Source of the DNA: Cotesia glomerata | Lineage: Eukaryota > Arthropoda > Insecta > Hymenoptera > Braconidae | DNA: 64,000 nucleotides | Assembly: GCF_020080835.1 (NCBI RefSeq) | Contig: NC_058158.1 | Span: 32,010,305 to 32,074,304, forward strand | Direction: 5' to 3' | Shown: piece after piece, positions 27,200-39,250 of the stretch | Numbering within the stretch: the first letter of the stretch is position 1 | Layout of the letters: each line of letters starts with the position of its first letter | The notes under the pieces: model-generated | The model's database searches: none | Told to the model about the DNA's origin: nothing | What the model saw: only the letters and a program-made list of their open reading frames with translations | Position numbers and translations under genes: made by a program

Positions 27200-30100
27200 A
27201 TGGGGAAAAATAAAGCACAACGTACTAAAAATAATGCAAAGGTATTTATAAATTTATATGTATTAATGTTTTATAGGTTATGACTTATAACTATAACATA
27301 TTGCTTGAATTTTCTTACCAATTGAAATTAATTATAAACTTTTAATTCAGCCTTCAAACAGTGCTCGGAGTGCTGAGTTCCTGGGTAGCGCAATGCCGAA
27401 TTTCGTGGGATTTTCAGCAGTGAAAGACGGTGGATATGTACCGGTTTTACCTGGCTTATCGCTGAACCAATTGAATGAAGTCGAAATAAGTGCCATCGAC
27501 TCAAACTTCCAGGTCGTCTTCAAGAAAATGAATAAAAAAGATGCTACTACAAAATTTAAAGTATATAATTTTTTATTGTGTCATTAGTTTTAAACAAACA
27601 ATTGAATAATTTTTTATTTTAGGCTCTACAAGAGTTTGCTGATTTGGTTAAAGAATCTCCACTCCAAACGGTGGAAGCTATTTTACCATTTTGGCCGAAG
27701 CTCTACAGCACATTGGCTGTCGACGTAGAGCACAGAGTACGCGATGCTGCTCAAATAACCCACGGAGTTTTAGTCAAAAAAGTTGGAAAAAGCATCGCCA
27801 CTTATCTTAAACAACTAGCTGGACCTTGGTTTACATCGCAGTTTGATCCGTTTCCACCAGCAGCCTCAGCAGCAAGTAACTCATTGCATGAAACTTTTCC
27901 AGACAAAAAATATGTCGATGCAATAGTCTACTGTCAGGATGAAATTTTGTCCTATATTTGCTACAATATAAATGTTCAAACACCGCAATTATTGAATATA
28001 ACACACAAGGCGATGAATCTTGCTCCTGAAATTCTGGAGGCTAAATATCAACGGATATTGATCTGCAGTTTGCAGGGTTACTGTTCTTATTTGAAACAAG
28101 CTCCACATCAGCAAATTGAAAAGACATCTAGCAGTCATCACCAAATTATAAATGGTAATAAATTTTGGAAGTTAGCCAAGCATGAAATTCCATTGATAAA
28201 AATATCATTTTTCAATATTATTACATCGCTTATTGAAAATTGTAAAGATATTCTTAAAGATTCTGAGAAAAAAACAATAACATCGATAATGAACACTCTT
28301 GATGAAAACGAACCTGGAGTTATTTCGGCGGTATGGGAGTGTATGTTAATAGCTATTGACAAAATTGATGACTGGTACACTTATGTCAGTATTGAGAAAT
28401 TAGTTTTGCCGAAATTGTGGAGAGTATTACGCAGTGGCGGACAAGGATGTGCTAGTATTATCTACCCAAATTTGTTACCACTGATTAGCCAGTTTCCAAA
28501 GTTTGACTTGGATAAGAAGAATTTATTTTTCAACTTTTTCGATAATATGAGCCAAGGATTTATGGCTAAGAATGTCTTAGTCAGTCGGTCTGAAATTACA
28601 GCAATAATCAAGTCATACATCGAATGTCTTCGATATACTATTTTATTGAATAATAATGACATTGATTTATGCGGAAAACTTGTTAAAGAACAATTGATTC
28701 CAGCTATTGAATCTTTCATTACAGATTACACGCCGGTTAAATTAGTATTGTTCAATGAGGCCGCTGAGCTACTGAGATATTGGAGTAAAAATCGTAATTC
28801 TGAGGATTACAAATCTTATGGAGAGTTGATAGTTATCTTTTGGAATGAGCTTGAGTCAATGTTTAATCGTTTTATGGACAGGGAGAGTGAAACATTTGAA
28901 AAAGTAACTGTAGATAATATTTGGGATGCTCAAATTAAGTTATTGACTGCGTTAAAATGTTCTTCTAATGTCAATCGTAAAAGCTTACGTATTAAATTTG
29001 AAGACACGGATAAGGCTGAATCAAAGGAACAACTTTATAGTCAGCAGTCTACAGACGATGTTTTGGTGAAAGAAATCAATAATTTTGTCACTAAGTTGTG
29101 CATCAAATTAATCAATAACTATGATAGAAACACATCAAAGAATATTGATCCGCTGAGCCGACTAATTTGCCAGTTTGAAAGCCAATTTTTGTTTGAAGAA
29201 GTTTGTAAAGTATACACCAATGGTGATAATTTACTGGAGTTTTACAATAAAACTTTTAAAGTTTGGCTGGGGAATAATAATGCTAAAGTAAATGAAATTG
29301 TTAAAATAATATTCACCTTACTACAATATATGAAGGATGACGATAAAAATAGTGTTTTAAATTCATTAACGAGTATGAATAATAGTAAAGTATTAAATTG
29401 TGCTATTAGTTGTGCACTGAATGATAAAAACATGAATGACCAAGTAATTAAATCTTGGCGTAAAGACGACTATACCTCAGAATATTTATCTCGGCTTACA
29501 GAAAAAGTTATCAGCGATAATTGTGAAGAGAGTAAAAAAGTATTACTGCAGTCTTTTAAATCGTGTGGTGATGATTTTTGTATCAGCGAGCAGGCAGTCT
29601 GTGGTGTGTTAAATGTTTTGTGTGATTACTTGACGCAATCTGAAGACATAGCGGAATCATTGATCACCTTTACATCGCAATTATCATTGCTCATTTGGAA
29701 TTATAAAAAATTAATTTCCGCAACATTAAAACTGTTCAAGACGTTATTTAAAATGAGTAATAAAGATTCTTTGTCACTTGATTTAAAAGAATCAGTACAG
29801 ACTAGTTGGACAACCGGACTGATGTCAATTTATCATAAAATAACTCCAAATGAATTGTTCAAACTTCAAGAGGAATGTATGAAAATTATGTATGAGAAAA
29901 TGTACTCTAACGATTTTAAAACAAGTGATGGAACTGATTTGATATTAAATTTCTTAGAAGCTTCAAACAATTATAATTATGATGAGGCTCTAACGTCCTT
30001 GATTAGATTTAATAATAACATAGAGAAAAGTTCATTGGACGAGTGGGTTCCTGCAGTGAAAAATTTTATTTTGCATACGGAAATAGTCTGCGGTAATTTT

Positions 30101-32713
30101 AATTCTGTAAATCCAATCAAAAGTGTGTCATTGGAATGTCCGATTAAACTGTCAAGTGAACCAGAAGAAGAAGAACAAGGAATGCCAGAAAAAATGATGC
30201 GTTGCTTAAAGTGGTCTCTATTTACTACCAAGCTTATCAATAAATTAATAATGCAATTAAATGACGAGTATGAAGATGATGAATTTGAATCAATTATTAA
30301 AAGTAGTCTCGATAATTCTTCTGAGCAATTAAGAAATATTTTATTGATAACTAGTCTTGGTAAGTTGTACAACGATCACTATAAATTTTCCTGCAACGCC
30401 GAAGCAATCAAGCAAATTTACGTTTCACTTCATTTCGAGTGTAAGAGTTTGCGTGAAAAAATACCACTCAATGTTTGGAAAGAAATAATTTTAGATTCAC
30501 TAGATGTCGACAAGTATTGGACTGAATGGGGAAGTACTTTTTCGCTGTTTTTACAATACTACTCCGATGATAAAATTTATTTTTCAGAAATAAAATCACA
30601 GGCTAGAGAAATACTAAGTGAGTACACTACAGAAGACGGTGGAAATTCAGTTAGCTTGATACAAGATGTAAAAGCAGTAATATTAGCGCAACTTATTTTG
30701 AATGATGATGATGATGAAGGTAATACTCTTTCTTTAAATGTTTTGGAGAAAATAATAAAACGTAACCAAATGGACAAAGAATTCTTACTATTTAACCGAG
30801 ACATTAGTTCTGTTTCGTGGTCAGAATTTATTTTGCCACTTGAATTAGTACGATTATTAACAAAATCGTTGCAAAAAGTTCCAACAAAAATGACCACTGA
30901 GATGCGAGATGCTGCAGTAATTTATTTGTCATCATGGCTCATGTCTCTGAATAAATCTATAGCTCACCACAAAGATTTAAAACTACAATGCTTTGTCATA
31001 GCTCTCAGTCAACTATTTTGCGCTATAAAAAATTTATTAAGCAGGGTTACAGAGAAAGATTTTGAAGAAATACGCACAGGATTCGTGGATGAGTGGAATA
31101 ATATTTTCGCCGATGACATCAACCGTGAGATAGCAAACACTTGGATGTACTACGCAGATTTATTCAACAATGAAACTGAATTTTTAACTCCAATTCTTAT
31201 GTTGAATTATTTAGGCAATGCTATCAAGCTTCTCGACGGAGTAATTTTCTTTAAAGAATCTACTGATGCTCCGATTACAGTCACCTCCGATGATTTGATA
31301 AAGTTCTCTCTGAAACTTATATTATCACCAATTCCAAGTCTTCAGCTGTCTGCTCATCATGCTCTGAACCGTTTGATTCCAACACTCGTAGAGCAGGATA
31401 AAAATACAATTGAACAGGAAAACTTTGACGCTAAAACACTGAATATTTACAAATTTGAAGATACTATTTTACGAACTCAAAAAATAGTTGATACAATATT
31501 ATTAGATTTCAAATTATGTGATACAATAACTTGTACTGTTAAACCGTATACAGACTCTTACACTTACACTTTCGGATACATTCTGACTTGGCTTAATGTT
31601 TTGGAAATGTGCAGCCATGCTCATGCTGATTTGCGTTATCAATACGGAGAAATACTCAAGTAAGTATTTAATACCATTAGCATTAACTGAATTGTAAATT
31701 AATCAAAACTAAATTTTCATATTAATTATTACAGAAATGATTACTTCTCATCGTTGATGAATAACATCTTTCGATTGATGCCGGCAAAGATGCTTGAATT
31801 TACAGATAAACGAACTCCATTGTTTGAGTTTGTAAATTTATTCAAAGATCAACCTTTGTTAAACTTAAATGATAGTTTGACTAGCTCTACATTAGACCAC
31901 GTAGTTTGCTGGGTTTATACCAATTGTTTGAGGTATATGCCGGTGTTAGCAAGACAGTGGTGGAGTGAAGTTGAATCCCGTGTAGGAAGTACCATGGAAA
32001 AAATTACAACTCTTTATGTTAGTCCTATTCTATGTCGAGAGGAATTGACAGTGAATAAACTTAATGACGTACCTAATTTGACGGTAAATATATTTATACT
32101 TGAAATAATTTATAATTGAGATAATGATGAATGTCCAATTTATAGATCATAGTTTATCCAACGGTACGAGAGTTAAACGCTGTTTATAGGATGGATGACT
32201 CAAAGTTGGAATTGAAAATGATTTTACCGACAAATTATCCTCTGGGTACTGTCACTGTTGAACCTCGACAACATGCTGGTGGTGCGGCTAACTGGAAAAA
32301 TAGCCATATGCAGCTCTCAATATTTCTTAACCATCAGGTAAAATTAAATAAAATTAGTTTGAAAATATTTTATTAATAAAAAAAAATTTTTGTTAGAATG
32401 GATCAATTTGGGATGGTTTGATGATGTGGAAAAATAATTTAGATAAAAAGTTTTCTGGCGTTGAAGAGTGCTACATTTGTTTCAGTATATTTCATATCAA
32501 TACTTATCAAATACCAAAGCTTTCATGTCATACTTGCCGAAAAAAATTCCATGCTCCTTGTCTGGTAAGTAAAACATTCTTATTCCTACAAGGAAGGTGA
32601 TAATTGAATATTAAAATATGATTAGAAATTTATAAAAATTTATTTCATTTCAGTACAAATGGTTCAGCACAAGTCAGAAGTCAACCTGTCCAATATGCCG
32701 AAATATATTTTAA
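27200..32713 (+). CDS. Ltn1: E3 ubiquitin ligase listerin
   Basis: Listerin is the ribosome quality-control E3 ligase that ubiquitinates stalled nascent chains on 60S subunits. Seven exons (27200-27241, 27351-27560, 27623-31659, 31735-32083, 32146-32337, 32397-32564, 32654-32713) join in frame to 1685 residues, typical of the family. The N-terminus MGKNKAQRTK and the conserved block SAEFLGSAMPNFVGFSAVK are diagnostic. A long HEAT/ARM-type helical middle follows. The C-terminus has the RWD-like segment and a RING-CH-type finger beginning ECYICF, continuing CHTCRKKFHAPCLYKWF and ending STCPICRNIF. All eight zinc ligands are present. The donor at 32565 splits the RING between two exons. No breaks are seen, and the gene looks intact. 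Confidence 0.96.
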
Positions 32714-33442
32714 TTTAAAATAAAAAAAGTTTGTATAAAAATCGATTATCGATTACTATGTTAAAAATATGTGTATAAATAATGATATTAAATATTGAAT
32801 AATAAATATTATTATATAATATGAATCGATTGATAGATGGCAACTTTATTCCATTGAATAATTCATTCTAAATGTTATTTCAACACATGATTAAATCTAC
32901 TACGTCATACGTGATTAAAAAAGAATAAAGAAGTCATTGACTGAATGACTGGTCTTTTCAGTGGGGACACAGTAATGGTATATTATTAAACTTCCACGGT
33001 GGAAGTTCCACCACTTTTACTGTACGATCTTTATATAAACTCGTCGCGTTTGAGACTTGCAAGTATTCTTAGTATAGTGCTAAGTTGGAAATGTTTTAAT
33101 AAGTTTTTAAAAATTTTTAAATTTTAAATATAATTGTTCGTTATCGCTTCAATTTCAATAGTGTGTTCCTATTCAGTGTGATAAATTTAACAGGCGACCG
33201 CACCCAATCTACTAGTGTCCGCCATTTTGTGTGTTGATTAATTTTATTTCAATATATTATACATATATTAACTTTTGTTCGTAACATTTCATTAAAAAAG
33301 CTAATAAAATTTATTTTAATAATTATAACATTTCTTTGAATTATTTTCTTCATTATAAATCTCAATAAAAGCAAAAAAAAAAATTATATAAGCATTTAAA
33401 TGTTTATATATTAATAAAATTAATATAATTTATAATTTTCTT
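32714..33442. other. Intergenic, with short palindromes
   Basis: This stretch contains the listerin 3' end (AATAAA-type hexamers near 32800). A nested short palindrome lies at about 32992-33015 (TTCCACGGTGGAA overlapping GGTGGAAGTTCCACC), and a TATATAAA box near 33032 is followed by CTCGTCGCG. These could be remains of a retroelement promoter for the neighbouring retropepsin relic, but orientation and extent are unclear. Confidence 0.35.
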
Positions 33443-34684
33443 TTATTCTAATAAAAATTTGATTAATTCGTTGTAGCGTTTCGTATGGACATTCTTTCGA
33501 CATACAGCTGTACATTCTGTGAAAGTGGACCAATATTCTACTGTGTATTCAAAAAACAGAAATAATTGAATTGAAAATAGAAGAACAAGTAAAATTTTGC
33601 TCAGCAATGAAATATTAAAAAATGCATAAAGTTGATCAAATTTTTGTTCATGTGCGTACCAAACGGATAAGTTATTGAGAGAATTGTTAGTGTGGTTAAC
33701 AAATAGCTTGTAGTGTTTCAGAAAGCCAGCACCGATGATCGGTTGACTTACGTCGGCAACTCGAAATTCCCCGATAAAATTTCGATTTAAACCAAAATTG
33801 AGATTGCAACTTATAGTTCCGTAAGTTGAAATTGTGGTTTTGTCCGACTGTTGAAGATTGCAAGAGGGATCGCGTGTCAAATTCTGATCTCGTAACATGG
33901 ATCGAGGAAATACACTATTTTGAGCACCACCATCAACAAGAAAACGGATTCCAGAAATCTGATCAGTAACGAATACGCGATCATCGTCGACTTTGGAATC
34001 ATTATCATTCTTTCTCAGTTCTTCGTTTTGATTTTCATTTGAGACAATATTGGATGGCAAGCGTGAATTAATTGATAATTCAGAATCATGATCTAGACTA
34101 ATGATCTTCTTCTTCAGGTTTACATTAATTCCATAGTGAGAAATAAAATCGGCGCCAAGGATTGGTTCACTAACGTCAGCAATCATTAAGTCCCACTTAA
34201 AATCACGTCCCAAACCCAGGTCGAGTTTCATAGATGTTGTTCCAAACTTTTTGTTGGTAGATTGCAGTGATGAAAATTAATCTGGAAGAGGCTCTATTCG
34301 ACCGGGCACCAGACTTCGAGGATATAAACTACGTTCAGAACCTGTATTAATCAAAAATTTTATCTTTGAATGACTATTAGTGACGAATAGACGTTCATCT
34401 TTTGAATCGCAGAAATTTTTTTTATCAAACTGTTCACCGCTTTTTATATCTTGATTTAGTTCAGTATCGTTTTCAGTGAGTGAATGAAAAGATGAGTCAG
34501 GAATAATGCCATATCTGTCAACTGAGTTGTTTGTGTGATATCTCTCGCCATTCTGCCGAAGGGGTTGAATTTTTATTGTACGATTTCGTTGGCGATTTTT
34601 TCTTATTTCATCAAAGCTATTCGATTTCTTAAAAACATTGCTTAACCAATTAAACATTTTAAAAAACAACTTTTCACTATTCAA
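33443..34684 (-). pseudogene. Tandem retropepsin-like protein, interrupted by one stop
   Basis: Two minus-strand open frames, 34684-34277 and 34231-33443, are in the same reading frame and are separated by a single TAA at 34277-34279. The 15 codons between the stop and the next ATG are also open and align with the domain, so this was one coding unit. It holds two successive retropepsin-like domains of Ty3/Gypsy type. Domain 1 has KFLINTGSERSLYPRS and ILGADFISHYG, straddling the stop. Domain 2 has RFLVDGGAQNSVFPRS, then STYGTISCNLNFGL and IIGAGFLKHY. The catalytic D-T/S-G is NTG in the first and DGG in the second, so proteolysis is doubtful. The C-terminus has one hydrophobic helix (about residues LLSKILLVLLFSIQLFLFF) and a short Cys-containing tail. 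No reverse transcriptase, integrase or LTRs are seen next to it. It is a retroelement relic, or possibly a co-opted gene with readthrough. Confidence 0.7.
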
Positions 34685-35407
34685 CTATGTATAATTTTTT
34701 ATTGTACTAACTTTCGCTCACAATAACAATTAACTCAATAGTTCTTACACATTAGTATATATGTACACACTGCTTAGCTCTCCACCTTCCAGCCAAATCA
34801 AACTACTTAACTATTATTATATATATACAACTCCTAAATGTCAAGCAGTGTCTACAACCTGTTGCCGACCATGCGTATAAAACGGAAGTTAGAGCGCATG
34901 CTCATTTGCTATGTTTTCAAGGCGGTAATGTGACAGTTCGGGCAATCTTAATAGGCACCCATACATATACATTGTTCACAGACGTAAAAAGTGCCGAAAA
35001 AGATGGCGGATATTGAGACATGCGCACAAAAAATTTCCAACTATGAAAAGGCTATGTCATAATAATGGTGGACTTATGTGAAAAGAGTGAAAGGGGATTC
35101 ACTTGCGCACGTGCCAACTTATCCCTATCTGACCTCTATTACACTATGTATTGTGAAGGCTATATCAAGTGTGTTTGTTGTAAAACGCATGGCCACACAG
35201 CCATCACACATATAGTGTTCCTCACTTCTCCCCCTCCGGGAGAAAGAGTCAACTTGGTCTCGCTGCAGTAAACATGAAGGTCAATTTTTTTTACTTAGAT
35301 ATTAATACTGTTTTTTATTTTTTATAGCAATTTTATATAAGTTTCACTTATTTTCAAAATTTAATAAATTTAAATAAATATTTGTTAACTATATAATAAC
35401 TTTTATT
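34685..35407. other. Intergenic, unassigned
   Basis: Upstream of the retropepsin unit is AT-rich DNA with ATATATAT tracts, followed by a GC-richer patch at 34860-35280. A short open frame there (35065-35271) has no recognisable domain, and I do not call it a gene. Confidence 0.4.
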
Positions 35408-35630
35408 TAAGGTAAAAGACCCAGTTATTGACACTGGCATAGTTAATCGACACTTGTAATTTTATTCTAATTAAAAAAATAAAATGTTCTCAAAAAACCA
35501 ATTATCTTAAAATTTATAATTCGAAAATTATATTTATTAATTTATTAGAATCGATTTGTTTTATTTAATTAAAATCAAACTGCAAGTGTCAATAATTAGT
35601 TCAGTGTCAATAACCGGGTCATTTATCTTA
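35408..35630. mobile_element. 223-bp TIR element (MITE)
   Basis: The left end TAAGGTAAAAGACCC and the inverted right end TAAGATAAATGACCC continue as matching arms (left AGTTATTGACACT, right GGTTATTGACACT) for roughly 45 bases with some mismatches. The interior is AT-rich and non-coding. The element has the size and form of a non-autonomous DNA transposon. The target duplication is not clear. Confidence 0.7.
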
Positions 35631-35751
35631 CAATAAAAATGTATACAAGAAATTAACAAATCACATTACATATACGGGGTAACAATATTTTTATACTACT
35701 GTAAAACCAGTTTACTTGCTTTTAATTAATTCATTTATATTTTTTTTCTGT

Positions 35752-35826
35752 CCAGCCAGAAAGCGCCAATTTCCGGGCTGCTGTGCTAAACAAAGTTGGC
35801 TCTTTCTGCCTCTCTCGAGCAGAATA
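35752..35826. repeat. Short imperfect palindrome
   Basis: CAGAAAGCGCCAA near 35757 pairs with TTGGCTCTTTCTG near 35797 in opposite orientation around a GC-rich loop. It may be a small foldback remnant. No flanking duplication was identified. Confidence 0.4.
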
Positions 35827-36185
35827 ATGTACATCTTAGGTATTAAATAAAAAAGCCTCAGATCACATGAATATATAATATACTATCAGTAGATTTCTTA
35901 AAAATCTAAATATTGCATTGGCCCCCATGACGCAACTATTAAAAAATTCTATTATATTCCGACTTAACTCGCCGAGCTATGTTAGAAAATACATATGGTT
36001 CAAAAGTTTATGTATTTTTATATTGATATATATATAATTATATATTTATATAAGTACATAAATATTTGTATATACAGCTTCGCTTCGACTGACAATTACA
36101 AGTGCTTTGAGACATTTTTCACTTTACTGGCCTAGGTACATCATATATTATTACTGTGTCTCAATTTTTAAACTACTTAAACTTA

Positions 36186-36336
36186 CAGTCGACGCTCTCT
36201 GTATTTGACCGCTCTCTGTATTTGACCACATTCTTCCTCTGTATTTGACGATTTTACACAGATCTTATGGACAAGGACGAGTCAAGTACAGAGAATGGTC
36301 CTGTACGGGCGAGTCAAATACAGAGAGCGTTGACTG
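36186..36336. mobile_element. 151-bp mariner-type MITE with TA target duplication
   Basis: The ends are CAGTCGACGCTCTCTGTATT and, inverted, CAGTCAACGCTCTCTGTATT, giving TIRs of about 24 bases with one mismatch. The element is flanked by TA on both sides (36184-36185 and 36337-36338). CAGT termini with a TA duplication are characteristic of the Tc1/mariner/pogo superfamily. The GCTCTCTGTATTTGACC unit is repeated directly at the left end. There is no coding capacity. Confidence 0.8.
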
Positions 36337-37109
36337 TATTCGAGATTAATTTACTTATTCCCAGGGCTAAATGCTGCCGAGTATCGTAAAGATCGGGCTC
36401 ATTCTCACTTGATGAGAGTTGAGAGGACTACGAGGAAGATTATTAGGAGTGGGGATATTCCGACACCGACCTTTATACTTACTGTTGAATCTTAAGTTGG
36501 CGATTTTGTTAAGCTAAAACTTACCTTGTACTTCCCTTCCCTGCTTCTTGGTGTATCTCTGTCTTCCATCCTCTCAGTGCTTAGATCTAGTAATAGATCG
36601 GGATATAAAAGTATCCTAAGTAAATTCTCCGAATCTTTCTTTTTTCTTTTAACTCGTCAAGTATGATCAATTTTTTCTTATCGAGGTTTATAGTATAAAA
36701 TAAGTTGGATAAATTGAAAGAAATAAGCATACAATTTTTTTTTAATATATGGTCAGATGTTTATTTGAATTTCATAATTTTTTACTCTATACAATTTTAC
36801 TTATAAATATGTATACAATTTCGGTAAAAATATTGGAAAAAATAATTTGATAAAAATATTAAAATAAATGTAACATGATTATATAAACAATAACATTAAA
36901 AGTTTAAGATCGGTATATTGAATCAAGTAAATATATAAATTACAATGAAACTTTTTAATTTGCTTGATTATTATTTTTATGAGAAATCTTTTTGAAATGA
37001 ATTTTATAAAAATACAAAAATGATTAATAAACATAGTATAAAAACTGTAGAGGAATATTAATTTTAAAAAGTAAAAACTGATAAATTCTCCCAAATTTTT
37101 TAATTTAGT
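36337..37109. other. Intergenic, unassigned
   Basis: A coding-like, GC-richer block lies at 36361-36495 on + (a short open stretch ending at TAA near 36495) without a recognisable domain. The remainder is AT-rich. I make no call. Confidence 0.35.
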
Positions 37110-37545
37110 AGCTTAACCCATGAAAATAATTCTACCGTTTGTAAAAATCTACTATTAGTCCGTAATGAGCAAAAAAGTCAGCACCTAGAATTGGTTGATC
37201 AACGTCATGATTGTGAGGTTCCATTCAAAAATTTCGCCCTAATCCAAAGTCTAATTTCATGGAAGTGGTCCCATAAGTTGAAATATGAGTGTTATTTGCA
37301 GCTCGAAAATTTCGACCTTTGGATCTGCACTAACAGGGTTTTTTACCACGTTGGAGGGATAGAAGTTCGAGGAATTACATTGCGACAAGCTCCTATGTCA
37401 ATTAAAAACCTTCTTTGTGTACGGCTTTGTAGAGTAAAGAATAAACGATTTCCCTTACGCGAACTGGATAATATATTCCGTTCAATTCTTGATTATATTC
37501 TCTCCAACACTTTCATTCCGTACGACCTCGTAAGCTTTTAGAATC
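37110..37545 (-). pseudogene. Decayed retropepsin-like fragment
   Basis: On the minus strand, broken frames spell the same landmarks as the tandem unit at 33.4-34.7 kb: RFLIDIGACRNVIPRTS, then STYGTTSMKLDFGLGRNF, then DQPILGADFFAHYGL. Stops and frame changes fall between and within them (for example after GRNF). The catalytic triad reads DIG. It is a Ty3/Gypsy pol-type protease relic in the same orientation as the other unit. A short open frame just upstream (37885-37655, minus) starting MFN with a hydrophobic segment and a serine run may be the N-terminal part of the same relic, since the other unit also has an MFN near its start. Confidence 0.7.
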
Positions 37546-37977
37546 CTGAGCAGATAAGATGATAAACCACTGTTGCGGCTTTGGATGACAACTGTAAATG
37601 TTTATCACACATAAATATACATTTAATAGCATTATATAATGTTTCAGGTTTGAATTAGTTATACATGTTAATCTCATACCTTCTCCAACCTGGTTGATGA
37701 CCTGATGATGATGATGAAGATGATGACTGTGAATGCCAAGAGATCTCTATTCTGGATATACATTGCACAACAATAATGAAAAAATATCTCAAGACATTTA
37801 TTGATAACTGAAGTAGCCATTCAATTGATTCTGCACAAATTAATTTAATTAATTGTTGAAGGAGTATTAAATCAAAATTAAACATTTTTTAATTAATCAA
37901 TAAATATCTATTTAATTATTTAATTATTTACGACACTTCACTGGAATTTTGTTAATGATATTGTAACGAGTGGTTTA

Positions 37978-38077
37978 NNNNNNNNNNNNNNNNNNNNNNN
38001 NNNNNNNNNNNNNNNNNNNNNNNNNNNNNNNNNNNNNNNNNNNNNNNNNNNNNNNNNNNNNNNNNNNNNNNNNNNNN
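37978..38077. other. Assembly gap (100 N)
   Basis: There are exactly 100 Ns. A round number like this usually stands for a gap of unknown length between contigs or scaffold pieces. Repetitive DNA (a retropepsin relic on one side, a tRNA-derived sequence on the other) flanks it. Confidence 0.99.
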
Positions 38078-38131
38078 AGAGGATCATCTTAATGTGGAGT
38101 TTATAGAATATGCGAGAAAAATTGATTAGAT

Positions 38132-38204
38132 AGCTCGGACTGGGATTCGAACCCAGAACCTTCCAAAGACATGTCGGCTACTCTACCATTTGAGCTATGT
38201 CCCA
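38132..38204 (-). repeat. tRNA-derived sequence (SINE-like, not a working tRNA)
   Basis: On the minus strand there is a good polymerase III box A (TAGCTCAAATGG) and a perfect box B (GGTTCGAATCC), with D-stem GCTC/GAGT and T-stem CTGGG/CCCAG. The acceptor stem does not pair (TGGGACA against TCCGAGC). The anticodon loop would be CATGTCT, with A instead of T at position 33. It is therefore a degenerate tRNA-like unit, most likely the head of a SINE. No body or A-rich tail could be delimited, as the assembly gap is only about 55 bases away. Confidence 0.65.
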
Positions 38205-38420
38205 GAACAGGATATATCAATAGTAAATATTATAAGTGAATAGTAAAATCACGATTTTACTGTTTGAAATGATAATTTTTAGCAGTTGATCATTACTTAT
38301 TATAAATCGACTGTTATTTATTACAGTTTACTTTTTTCCGTGTATACACTTATGTTAGCAAAAAAAAGAGGAGCAAAAATAAATTAGAAATAGAGATTCA
38401 GCAATGAAAATAATTTTTAA

Positions 38421-38776
38421 GCTTCCCGCTTATTATGATCTCAAATCTTGTATGTTTGTTAGCTATTAGAACTCAAAAATATGATGCTTATATGTTTTAA
38501 AACCATATGAATACACAAACACAAATATACTCATATATATACACTCGTACATAATGATACTATTTCCAAAATACTCAGGATAGGTTATTAGGTTTTAAAA
38601 ACGTTATTTTTAAATTATTAATTTATAAATATAATTTTTAAATTATTAATTCTATTGGTAGGAAATTTAAAATGGTACTATCTAATGAAGTATTTTATTC
38701 TTGCTATACTTTTAACTTTGTGGTACTACTTTCAGATTAGTCTAGTAACTCCCAATTCTTTTAGTGGGAAGTTGAG
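38421..38776. repeat. Degenerate copy of the CTTCCCGCT-ended repeat
   Basis: The copy starts with AAGCTTCCCGCTTATTATGA and ends near TAGTGGGAAGTTGAGAATAT, matching the end motifs of the repeat in the TIM23 intron. The interior is diverged and AT-rich. Confidence 0.5.
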
Positions 38777-38929
38777 AATATATTTTAATATTTATTACGT
38801 TGTAGAAAATATAACGTAGTTTGTTTCACCCAAAACGTATATGAAATTCAATTACGATGGTACCTCCTGATCGCCACATGAACATCCTTTAGATCCAATC
38901 TTCGCTGATGCGTACTACAATAGGTGGTT

Positions 38930-39250
38930 CATTTCCGCAAAATTTTTTATTTTTCTTCACTTGGTGCTCATGCAAAATATTAATCTACGTATAGAAAAAA
39001 AATTCTTACCAAGTTTGAGCTTCCTTAATAATGATTTTTAAAGTACTTCACAATAAAATTTAAAGTTTTACTCATTTAAAATACATGTATTAAAAAATTT
39101 TTTTTTTTTTTTCAAATTTTTAATGCTTACCCGGCATTTACAATATTGCAAATCGTGGTATTAAATTTGGACCTTGTGGGGAATTTTCACGCTCTTTTAA
39201 AATAGCTTTCGAGTTTTTTTGTGTAACTCACACTGTTTCACCAGTAGGAG
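38930..39250 (+). repeat. Interspersed repeat, inverted relative at 44170-44480
   Basis: The segment from GGTGGTTCATTTCCGC through TTGGTGCTCATGCAAAATAT, ACCCGGCATTTACAATATTG and GTGTAACTCACACTGTTTCA is found in reverse complement at 44170-44480. The two copies are diverged but collinear. No coding capacity is seen. Confidence 0.7.

Noticed and set aside
35065..35271. 68-codon + strand open frame in a GC-richer patch
   Set aside because: It has no domain, no supported start and no neighbours suggesting a gene.
36361..36495. Coding-like stretch on + ending in a stop
   Set aside because: It is too short and has no recognisable motif. It may be a retroelement shred, but I cannot support a call.
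38132..38204. Functional tRNA gene (anticodon TGT)
   Set aside because: The acceptor stem does not pair and position 33 is A, so it is treated as tRNA-derived repeat.
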